DNA of 6,078 nt from contig CAZKHA010000202.1 of NCBI GenBank assembly GCA_964552325.1, forward strand, positions 1 to 6,078, read 5' to 3'. The stretch is from CAZKCK01 sp964552325 (GTDB lineage Bacteria > Bacteroidota > Bacteroidia > Bacteroidales > TTA-H9). Positions within the stretch are counted from its first letter, which is position 1; every line of letters starts with the position of its first letter. The position numbers and the translations under genes are program-made. Below are positions 1-6,063 of the stretch, piece by piece. A model generated the notes under the pieces. That model ran no database searches. It was not told where the DNA came from and saw only the letters and a list, made by a program, of their open reading frames with translations.

Positions 1-4
1 GCAG

Positions 5-81
5 CTACTTCCTACTACCTACTTCCTACTTCAACATTCTTCACTCCCTCTCCCCTGCTCATCGCTCACCACTCGTTACTC
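5..81. repeat. Degenerate 7-bp tandem repeat array, 11 units in phase
   Basis: Eleven consecutive heptamers share one phase: CTACTTC, CTACTAC, CTACTTC, CTACTTC, AACATTC, TTCACTC, CCTCTCC, CCTGCTC, ATCGCTC, ACCACTC, GTTACTC. The last base is C in all eleven and the sixth is T in nine. The first four units are almost identical, and the later ones drift towards NNNACTC/NNNGCTC. The next heptamer (82-88) breaks the pattern. Read on the other strand this is a purine-rich GAGTNNN / GAAGTAG series. It lies outside any convincing gene. It resembles the short tandem heptamer repeats known from some cyanobacterial and other genomes, but its function is unknown. The array may extend to the left of the window only weakly, because bases 1-4 already deviate. 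Confidence 0.75.
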
Positions 82-119
82 GGCGCATGTTTCACAACAT
101 TTGACGAATCTTTTTAATA

Positions 120-129
120 ACCTTAAGGT
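120..129. promoter_or_regulatory. 10-bp perfect palindrome, possible protein-binding site
   Basis: ACCTTAAGGT is self-complementary over all ten bases and sits in an AT-rich stretch upstream of the operon. Short palindromes of this length occur by chance, so a role as an operator is only a possibility. Confidence 0.2.
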
Positions 130-175
130 ACTTTATAAAATTTATAACCAAAGTTTCGATGGAAATTTTACAAAT

Positions 176-209
176 TTTGCGAAAGTAAAGCAGATTCTTG
201 CTTACTTTG
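176..209 (+). promoter_or_regulatory. Candidate Bacteroidota-type promoter for the operon
   Basis: TTTG at 176-179 could serve as the -33 element and TTACTTTG at 202-209 as an approximate -7 element; the Bacteroidota consensus is TAnnTTTG. The second position of the -7 box does not match, and the 22-nt spacer is a little longer than usual. Transcription would start around 215, giving a leader of about 170 nt. An inverted repeat occupies the space between and over these boxes, which would suit repressor control. This is a weak match and a start-site map is lacking. Confidence 0.25.
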
Positions 210-211
210 CA
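178..211. repeat. Imperfect inverted repeat with 13-bp arms and 6-nt loop
   Basis: The left arm TGCgAAAGTAAaGCA (178-192) and right arm TGCTTACTTTGCA (199-211) pair over 13 bases if the two lower-case bases are bulged. The loop is GATTCT. This is the strongest dyad in the leader. It could be an operator for a fucose-responsive regulator or an RNA hairpin. No T tract follows, so it does not look like a standard intrinsic terminator. Confidence 0.55.
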
Positions 212-297
212 TAGGGAATAGGCTTGCGGCATTCTTCATTCGCTCGCTTTATCCCTGCTTTGGCCGCCAACATTCGCTAGTTCCTGATTCGTTTATG

Positions 298-313
298 CAT
301 GAATTCAATCATG
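298..313. promoter_or_regulatory. Small dyad CATGA-N6-TCATG upstream of the first gene
   Basis: Perfect 5-bp arms CATGA and TCATG are separated by six bases. The symmetry extends to TGCATGA / TCATGtGCA (296-302 / 309-317) with one extra T on the right. It lies about 75 nt before the aldolase start. It could be a regulator site in the leader, or chance. Confidence 0.2.
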
Positions 314-387
314 TGCAACTTAACAATTGGCGAACCAAGCTCGCGGCAAATAAGCAAATTATCTCATTATTTGTAACATCGGTCTGA

Positions 388-1200
388 ATGAAAAAAATAG
401 TCGAACAGAACCCGGCTTTAAATGAATTGCTTAGCCAGGTTGCAGAAATTGCCCAGTACCTTTGGCAACGGGGTTGGGCTGAACGAAATGCCGGAAACAT
501 TTCGGTTAACATCACCCACCTTGTTTCGGCTAGCGAGTTCAACAACGTATCGCCCGGCGCACCAATTGCTTTAGGCCGAACGTATCCTGAACTGGCATCC
601 TGTTTTTTTATGGTAACGGGCACGGGCAAACGCATGCGCGACCTTGCCAAACAGCCCTTGCACAATGCATTGATCATCCAAGTGTCAGAAGATGGCTCCA
701 GCTATCGCGCCTTTGCCGATGCCGATACCGACAAAAACCTAAAGCCAACGTCCGAGCTTCCCTCTCACCTTGGCATCCACCAACTCATTGCCCAACGTGG
801 GACACCCGAAAAAGTAATACTGCATACACATGCCAGCGAATTGGTAGCCCTCACGCAGCATCCACAACTAAAAGATGCCGACACCATTAACAATATTCTT
901 TGGGGTATGCATCCTGAAACGGCCGTTTTTATACCAAAAGGTGTTGGATTTGTTCCTTATATTATGCCGGGCTCTGAAGAAATTGCTACTCAAACTTTAC
1001 TCCAATTAGCCAAGCACGACATCGTTCTCTGGGAAAAACATGGTGTTTTCGCCATCGGCAACAATGTGCTCGATTGTTTCGACAATATTGATATTGCATG
1101 CAAGTCGGCCCACATTTACCTTACTTGCAAAGCGGCTGGTTTTGAGCCCGAAGGCATGAAGCCTCATCAGTTGGAGGCCTTGCGCAACTACGTGATATAA
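388..1200 (+). CDS. rhaD: Class II sugar-phosphate aldolase, rhamnulose-1-phosphate aldolase (RhaD) type
   Basis: This zinc-dependent class II aldolase should cleave a 6-deoxy-ketohexose 1-phosphate into dihydroxyacetone phosphate and L-lactaldehyde in the cytoplasm. Its 270 aa match the RhaD family length, whereas FucA is about 215 aa. RhaD-type motifs are visible: GWAERNAGNIS (29-39), TGTGKRMRDLA (77-87) and PTSELPSH (120-127). The probable catalytic Glu is E123, and the zinc ligands are H146 and H148 (HTH) and H218 (WEKHGVF), equivalent to E117, H141, H143 and H212 of E. coli RhaD. An in-frame TGA (385-387) directly precedes the ATG, so 388 is the earliest possible start. There is no Shine-Dalgarno sequence. 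It is first in the operon, 10 nt before fucK. Because the kinase, isomerase and permease are fucose-type, its natural substrate here may be L-fuculose-1-phosphate. Family assignment is firm, but the substrate is inferred. Confidence 0.9.
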   Translation: MKKIVEQNPALNELLSQVAEIAQYLWQRGWAERNAGNISVNITHLVSASEFNNVSPGAPIALGRTYPELASCFFMVTGTGKRMRDLAKQPLHNALIIQVSEDGSSYRAFADADTDKNLKPTSELPSHLGIHQLIAQRGTPEKVILHTHASELVALTQHPQLKDADTINNILWGMHPETAVFIPKGVGFVPYIMPGSEEIATQTLLQLAKHDIVLWEKHGVFAIGNNVLDCFDNIDIACKSAHIYLTCKAAGFEPEGMKPHQLEALRNYVI

Positions 1201-1210
1201 ACCCTGAGCC

Positions 1211-2680
1211 ATGGAAAAGCTATGCATCGTATTTGATTGTGGGGCAACCAATATCCGTACAGTAGCCATCAACAACTATGGAAAGATTGTGGCCATTGAA
1301 TCCTTGCCGAATCAAACACAAGCTGACCCCAGCTTTCCGGGAGGCTTGATATGGGATTTGCAGGAAATATGGGAGAAACTCTGCCAAACCGCCCTAAAGG
1401 TAACCGCACAGATTGATACAAGCCAGCTGGTGGCTATAACCACTACCACTTTTGGCGTAGATGGTGCCTTGGTTGATACGGAGGGCAGCTTGCTTGCTCC
1501 CATTATATCGTGGCAATGCCAACGCACAGCACCCATCCTTCAAAACATTGCAAAGTATATCCCCATCCAGGAGCTTTATTCTATTACGGGCATTAATGCC
1601 TATGCATTTAACACCATCAACAAGCTAATTTGGTATCACGAAAACAGGCCCGAATTGCTTCAAAAGGCTGATTGTTTCCTTTTCATGCCTTCGCTCATCA
1701 ACTTTATGCTTACGGGCGAAAAACGAAATGATAGCACCATGCTGGGTACTTCGATGCTAAGCGATTTGCATACCCGAAGCCTCTCAAACCCAATCTTACA
1801 ACAAATTGCTTGTCCTTCCTCACTTTTTGGCACCTTTGGCGAGCCCGGAGATAAGTTAGGAACCCTAACCACCATGGCAGCCCTACAAACTGGAATACCC
1901 GCAGGAATACCCGTTTTTCTTGCCGGACACGATACCCAGTTCGCCATTTTTGGGTCGGGGGCCAAGCAAAACCAAGCTGTGCTTAGCTCAGGAACCTGGG
2001 AAATACTGATGAGCCGTAGCTCTTTTGCCTCCACCACCTCGGAGCAGTTTAAGGCTGGCCTCACCAACGAGTTTGATGTACAGAAAGGTCTTTACAATAG
2101 CGGCATCAACTGGTTGGGATCGGGCGTTGTGGAATGGTTTCGCCGGATGTTTTATGGCTCCTATGGCAGCCCCGAATGTTATGAGGCCATGATGGATGAC
2201 GCACAGAACGCAAAACCCGGGTCAAACGGAATCATCCTTGACCCCGATTTTGGCAACTTAAGCCAAACCAACCTCATGGGCAGGATGATGGGCCTTAACA
2301 TGCAAACCACCCGCCAACACTTGATTCGAGCGGTTTTTGAAAGTTTATCCTATAAAGCTAAGCTAGCACTCGAAACCCTTGAACAAGCAGGCAACTTTAA
2401 AGCCGAGAAATTGATTGTGGTAGGTGGTGGCTCCAAAAACGGGCTTTGGAACCAACTTCGTGCCGATGTCATAGGCATTCCTGTAGAAACCATTCAACAC
2501 AAAGAAACCACCATCCTGGGTGCGTCGTTGGTTGCATTTGCCGCAGCCGGTCTCTTCAATTCAGCCGAACAGGCACGCGATACCATTGACTTTGCCCCAG
2601 CAACTATTTATCCTTCCGAAAGCACAACCATCTACCAAGAACTTTATACACAATGGAAAACGAAACTAAGATGCAGTTAA
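1211..2680 (+). CDS. fucK: L-fuculokinase (FGGY carbohydrate kinase family)
   Basis: It phosphorylates L-fuculose with ATP to L-fuculose-1-phosphate, the step between FucI and the aldolase. The 489 aa are close to E. coli FucK, and the recalled similarity runs along the whole length. The N-terminal FGGY domain has the phosphate loop FDCGATNIR (8-16) and TTFGVDGALVD (79-89). AGHDTQFA (238-245) carries the likely catalytic base D241 and is followed by LSSGTWEIL (258-266). In the C-terminal domain VVGGGSKNGLWNQ (403-415) is the adenosine-binding loop. TFGVDGALVD, AGHDTQFA and SSGTWEIL agree better with fuculokinase than with rhamnulokinase. An in-frame TGA at 1205-1207 makes the ATG at 1211 the first possible start. 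It follows the aldolase by 10 nt and its 3' end overlaps fucI, suggesting translational coupling. No frameshift or missing motif is seen. Confidence 0.95.
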   Translation: MEKLCIVFDCGATNIRTVAINNYGKIVAIESLPNQTQADPSFPGGLIWDLQEIWEKLCQTALKVTAQIDTSQLVAITTTTFGVDGALVDTEGSLLAPIISWQCQRTAPILQNIAKYIPIQELYSITGINAYAFNTINKLIWYHENRPELLQKADCFLFMPSLINFMLTGEKRNDSTMLGTSMLSDLHTRSLSNPILQQIACPSSLFGTFGEPGDKLGTLTTMAALQTGIPAGIPVFLAGHDTQFAIFGSGAKQNQAVLSSGTWEILMSRSSFASTTSEQFKAGLTNEFDVQKGLYNSGINWLGSGVVEWFRRMFYGSYGSPECYEAMMDDAQNAKPGSNGIILDPDFGNLSQTNLMGRMMGLNMQTTRQHLIRAVFESLSYKAKLALETLEQAGNFKAEKLIVVGGGSKNGLWNQLRADVIGIPVETIQHKETTILGASLVAFAAAGLFNSAEQARDTIDFAPATIYPSESTTIYQELYTQWKTKLRCS

Positions 2681-4458
2681 ACGAACGCCTTATAGGCCGC
2701 CTGCCCAAGGTTGGCATCAGGCCCGTGATTGATGGCCGCGAACGCGGGGTACGCGAAGCGCTCGAAAAACAATGCATGGCCATGGCTCTACAAGCAGCCA
2801 AGCTTATCGAATCAAACGTATATTTTGGCAATGGGCAGCACGTAGAATGCGTTATTGCCGACACCAGCATCGGCGGGGTTGCCGAAGCGGCCCTTTGCGC
2901 CGATAAATTTAAACGCGAAGGTGTTGAACTATCGCTAACGGTTACACCCTGTTGGTGTTACGGCACCGAAGTGATGGATACCGACCCCATGATACCCAAA
3001 GCGGTGTGGGGCTTTAATGGAACCGAACGCCCAGGAGCCGTCTATCTGGCCGCAACCTTGGCCGCGTATGCACAAAAGGGCTTACCAGCTTTTGGCATTT
3101 ATGGGCAGCATGTGCAAGATGCATCGGAAACTGAAATACCCCCTGACGTAAGCGAGAAAATAATACGTTTTGTAAAAGCCGGATTAGCCGTGGCTTATAT
3201 GAAAGGTAAGTCGTACCTTTCAATTGGGTATGCCAGCATGGGTATTGCCGGTTCAATGGTAAATCCTGATTTCTTTGCCGACTACCTGGGCATGCGAACC
3301 GAGTTTGTGGACCAAACGGAAGTGCTTCGCCGATTGGATGAAGGCATTTACGACCCTGTTGAATTTGACAAAGCCCTAACTTGGACCAAGGCAAATTGCC
3401 ACGAAGGCAAGGATCTAAACAAACCTCACAACCAGGCCAGCAAAGAACGTAAAGCCTACGAATGGGAAACGCTTGTAAAAATGACCTTGATTATCCGTGA
3501 CCTCATGATTGGCAACCCCCGATTAAAAGAATTGGGATTTGGGGAAGAAGCCAAAGGCCACAATGCCGTGCTTGCCGGTTTCCAAGGCCAGCGCCAATGG
3601 ACCGATTACATGCCCAATGCCGATTTCCCTGAGGCCATCCTCAATTCATCGTTCGACTGGAATGGCATCCGCCAAGCCTTTATTTTGGCCACCGAAAATG
3701 ATAGCCTAAACGGAGTTGCCATGCTGTTTGGCCATTTGCTTACCCATACGGCTCAACTGTTTTCGGATGTACGTACCTATTGGAGCCCCGAAGCCGTAAA
3801 ACGCGTTACGGGAAAAGAACTTACGGGTTTGGCGAGTCAAGGTATTATACATTTGATTAATTCGGGATCTACCACCCTAGATGCCACCGCTAGGCAAAGG
3901 AACCAAAAAGGCGAGCCTGCCATGAAACCTTTCTGGGAAATTACAGAGCATGAGAAACAAGCATGTTTAGACAACACCCGTTGGCCCCAGGCTATCCGCG
4001 AATATTTTAGAGGAGGAGGGTATTCGTCGCAGTTTACCACTGCCGGACAAATGCCCGTAACCATGTGCCGTATAAACCTTGTAAAAGGACTTGGCCCAGT
4101 GCTGCAATTGGCCGAAGGCTGGACGGTGGAAATTGATACGGACATCCATCGCATATTGGATGAACGCACCAACCCAAGCTGGCCCACAACCTGGTTTGTG
4201 CCAAGGTTAACTGGCCAAGGTGCTTTTACCGATGTATATTCCGTTATGGCCAATTGGGGCGCCAACCATGGTGCCATTAGTTATGGCCATATTGGGGCCG
4301 ATCTAATTACACTGGCTTCCATGCTACGAATCCCCGTTTGCATGCACAATATTGTTGCTGCTGAGCTATTCAGGCCCGCTGCTTGGGCCGCATTTGGCCA
4401 AGAAAAAGAAGGCAGCGATTACCGCGCCTGCCAAACCTATGGCCCCCTCTATTCCTAA
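2653..4458 (+). CDS. fucI: L-fucose isomerase
   Basis: It interconverts L-fucose and L-fuculose, the first intracellular step; family members also act on D-arabinose and are Mn2+-dependent hexamers. The 601 aa compare with about 591 in E. coli, with near-continuous similarity. Signatures include KVGIRPVIDGRERGVRE (19-35), VTPCWCYG, WGFNGTERPGAVYLAA, GFQGQRQWTDY, FRGGGYSS and RIPVCMHN. The metal ligands of E. coli FucI (E337, D361, H528) correspond to E348 (ATENDSLNG), D372 (FSDVRTYWSPE) and H539 (GANHGAIS) at a constant offset of 11. The ATG at 2653 overlaps fucK by 28 nt. A second ATG at 2671 (residue 7) is an equally good start, would leave a 10-nt overlap and a 595-aa protein nearer the family norm, and is also preceded by A-rich sequence. 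Neither has a Shine-Dalgarno motif. fucP follows after 24 nt. Confidence 0.98.
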   Translation: MENETKMQLNERLIGRLPKVGIRPVIDGRERGVREALEKQCMAMALQAAKLIESNVYFGNGQHVECVIADTSIGGVAEAALCADKFKREGVELSLTVTPCWCYGTEVMDTDPMIPKAVWGFNGTERPGAVYLAATLAAYAQKGLPAFGIYGQHVQDASETEIPPDVSEKIIRFVKAGLAVAYMKGKSYLSIGYASMGIAGSMVNPDFFADYLGMRTEFVDQTEVLRRLDEGIYDPVEFDKALTWTKANCHEGKDLNKPHNQASKERKAYEWETLVKMTLIIRDLMIGNPRLKELGFGEEAKGHNAVLAGFQGQRQWTDYMPNADFPEAILNSSFDWNGIRQAFILATENDSLNGVAMLFGHLLTHTAQLFSDVRTYWSPEAVKRVTGKELTGLASQGIIHLINSGSTTLDATARQRNQKGEPAMKPFWEITEHEKQACLDNTRWPQAIREYFRGGGYSSQFTTAGQMPVTMCRINLVKGLGPVLQLAEGWTVEIDTDIHRILDERTNPSWPTTWFVPRLTGQGAFTDVYSVMANWGANHGAISYGHIGADLITLASMLRIPVCMHNIVAAELFRPAAWAAFGQEKEGSDYRACQTYGPLYS

Positions 4459-4482
4459 TCCTTTACATCCAAAACCAAGATT

Positions 4483-5721
4483 ATGCTACGCTCAAAACTC
4501 ACCACCAAAGAATACCTAGCACCCTTTATCCTTATAACTACCCTCTTTTTTTTATGGGGTTTAGCACATGGAATGGTGGATACGCTCGACAAACACTTCC
4601 AGCAAATACTGCATCTTAAAAAATGGCAGTCGAGCTTTATACAGTTCTCGCTGTATGGCGCTTATTTTGGGATGGCGCTGCCAGCCGGCATTTTTATGCG
4701 CAAGCAGGGTTACAAAAAAGGCGTTATCCTGGGCTTGCTATTGTTTGCCACAGGCGCCTTGCTTATTGCCTCCACCACTTCCTTCGAATCGTTCTGGGTC
4801 TTCTTAAGCTGCTTGTTTATTTTAGGTTGTGGATTAGCCACCCTCGAAACTGCTGCTAACCCCTATGCCACCAAGCTTGGCCCACCCGAATCGGCTGAAC
4901 GGAGGATAAATTTCTCACAGGCATTTAACGGACTGGCTTGGATAATTGGCCCTCTGATTGCCCTCTCCATATACGGCAACCAAAGCCATGAGGAAGGCGA
5001 GAAGCTGGTTTCACTTATTGTACCCATGGGAGCCATTGGCCTAGTGGTTTTTTTGGTGGCACTGGTGTTTATGCGTTTACGACTGCCCGAAATTAGCGAA
5101 GAAGAGGCGTTGGTTGTGCATGGGAGCATACCCACCTCCACAACGCAAACCTCACATCGTCCCTTGCTCCAGCAACGTCATTTTGTGCTGGGAGTGCTAA
5201 CGCAATTTTGTTATGTGGCGGCACAAACGGGTGTGTTTAGCTACCTAATAAATTTTGTGACTGACGAAGGACAGCACCCTCGTTTTGATGTTAAAAACGG
5301 ACCCTACTTCCTATCGATCGGGTTCGCGTTATTTATGGTTGGCCGGATGTCGGGGAGTTTTTTGATGGGCTATTATAAACCCAACCGGCTCTTGGCGCTG
5401 TATGCTGGCTTATGCGTGGCCCTGCTTCCGGTAGTAAGCCTAAACTTTGGATGGGTTTCACTCATCGCGCTTTACGCCATCTTCTTCTTGATGTCAATCA
5501 TGTTCCCTACCATTTTTGCGTTGGGAATTAAAGATTTGGGCGATCAAACCAAGAAAGCATCCTCGTTCTTGGTGATGGCCGTGGTTGGCGGTGCGCTCTT
5601 CCCACCTATAATGGGCTATGTATCCGACCTCTATGGCATGTCAACCGGGTTTTTTGTGCCCATCCCACTGTTTTTGTTCATACTGTTTTATGGGCTGAAA
5701 GGCTTTCATCCGCGTTCATAA
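4483..5721 (+). CDS. fucP: L-fucose:H+ symporter, MFS sugar permease
   Basis: This inner-membrane major facilitator protein should import L-fucose with protons and so feed FucI. It is 412 aa against 438 in E. coli FucP, mainly because the loop after the fifth membrane segment (around 165-175) is short. About twelve hydrophobic segments are visible, with a polar central loop at about 200-232 (EISEEEA... to LLQQRH). Family signatures are FFLWGLAHGMVD (22-33), GLATLETAANPY (117-128), INFSQAFNG (142-150), QFCYVAAQTGVFSYLI (241-256) and, near the end, LGIKDLGDQTKKASSF. D33 and E122 align with the transport-critical D46 and E135 of E. coli FucP at an offset of 13, and Q146/N149 with Q159/N162. The ATG at 4483 is the first after the fucI stop and lies in the same frame. 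Related permeases carry other sugars, so specificity rests partly on the operon. Confidence 0.92.
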   Translation: MLRSKLTTKEYLAPFILITTLFFLWGLAHGMVDTLDKHFQQILHLKKWQSSFIQFSLYGAYFGMALPAGIFMRKQGYKKGVILGLLLFATGALLIASTTSFESFWVFLSCLFILGCGLATLETAANPYATKLGPPESAERRINFSQAFNGLAWIIGPLIALSIYGNQSHEEGEKLVSLIVPMGAIGLVVFLVALVFMRLRLPEISEEEALVVHGSIPTSTTQTSHRPLLQQRHFVLGVLTQFCYVAAQTGVFSYLINFVTDEGQHPRFDVKNGPYFLSIGFALFMVGRMSGSFLMGYYKPNRLLALYAGLCVALLPVVSLNFGWVSLIALYAIFFLMSIMFPTIFALGIKDLGDQTKKASSFLVMAVVGGALFPPIMGYVSDLYGMSTGFFVPIPLFLFILFYGLKGFHPRS

Positions 5722-5851
5722 ACACGTGCTTATCACTGCATTTCCGATCGCATTGTTCTGCAAGATGGTTTGGCTTAGCGGCCGTAATTTCATACGCCCA
5801 ATGTCCTAACAAGGCAAGGTACCAAAACCGCCTCAAGCTACTTATCACTAA
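5722..5851. other. Intergenic stretch between fucP and the RHS fragment
   Basis: I see no gene and no clear intrinsic terminator for the operon here. Two short direct repeats are present: CTTATCACT (5729-5737 and 5841-5849) and CTTAGCGGCCGT / CTTAGCGGCGGT (5774-5785 and 5861-5872). The second copy of the latter lies inside the RHS fragment and encodes its LSGG. The first copy may be a trace of a decayed RHS piece or chance. Confidence 0.5.
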
Positions 5852-5947
5852 AAAAACTACCTTAGCGGCGGTGATGGAAACCTGTTTGCCATGTATATTA
5901 TTGACCAGAACAACGTGGGCTCTTTGTACTACATATTTACCGACCAT

Positions 5948-5971
5948 GCTTCGGCTACGCTCAGCACAAAT
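5948..5971. repeat. 24-bp extra segment inside the RHS core (copy 1)
   Basis: It lies between the codons for TDH and LGSP, which are adjacent in ordinary RHS cores. It adds eight codons (ASATLSTN) without breaking the frame. Its core GCTTCGGCTACGCTCAGCA looks like a small dispersed repeat of the GCTTCG-N-CTCAGCA kind. The boundary is ambiguous by one T, so 5947-5970 is equally possible. Confidence 0.6.
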
Positions 5972-6039
5972 TTGGGTTCACCCAGCCTGATAACCGATAC
6001 CAGCGGCAATACGGTGCAGGAACTGAGTTTTGATGCCTG

Positions 6040-6063
6040 CTTGTCGCACTCGGCAGAGGGTGA
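6040..6063. repeat. 24-bp extra segment inside the RHS core (copy 2)
   Basis: Removing these 24 bases joins TG (6038-6039) to GGGC and restores the usual FDAWGKRR(D) in place of FDACLSHSAEGEGKRR. With the preceding TG it begins TGCTT and contains CTCGGCA, matching the ends of copy 1 (TGCTT ... CTCAGCA) with a small gap between. The length is identical to copy 1 and the frame is again kept. Confidence 0.55.

Larger units (their letters stand above)
82..387. other. Non-coding leader region upstream of the fucose operon
   Basis: I see no convincing gene here. Bases 100-180 are very AT-rich. Within the stretch are a 10-bp perfect palindrome ACCTTAAGGT (120-129), a long imperfect inverted repeat (178-211) and a small dyad CATGA-N6-TCATG (298-302/309-313). 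CATTCTTCA at 230-238 repeats a 9-mer from 35-43, and CATTCGCT occurs at 237-244 and 271-278, so part of this leader may be a decayed relative of the upstream repeat region. The operon promoter must lie here or further upstream. No regulator gene and no recognisable riboswitch is visible. Confidence 0.6.

Noticed and set aside
2..214. An open + strand frame of about 70 codons through the heptamer array and AT-rich stretch
   Set aside because: It has no ATG start and its composition follows the 7-bp repeat. It resembles no family I know and ends at a chance TAG.
327..338. TTGG-CGAA-CCAA mini hairpin before the aldolase gene
   Set aside because: Arms of only four bases are expected by chance at this length.
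3014..3394. 126-codon open frame on the - strand inside fucI
   Set aside because: It lies wholly within a highly conserved fucI coding region and the translation shows no family features. It is a shadow frame.
4009..4020. Perfect Shine-Dalgarno-like AGAGGAGGAGGG
   Set aside because: It encodes the conserved FRGGGYSS motif of FucI and no gene starts after it. The phylum rarely relies on such sites.
4383..4619. 78-codon + strand frame spanning the fucI-fucP junction
   Set aside because: It overlaps the conserved end of FucI and the conserved start of FucP in another frame, so it is a shadow.
5722..5800. Operon terminator after fucP
   Set aside because: CACGTG and CGGCCG are short palindromes, but neither forms a stable hairpin with a following T tract.
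5678..5947. 89-codon - strand frame across the fucP end and RHS fragment
   Set aside because: It overlaps the RHS core on the other strand and has no recognisable features or neighbours in that orientation.
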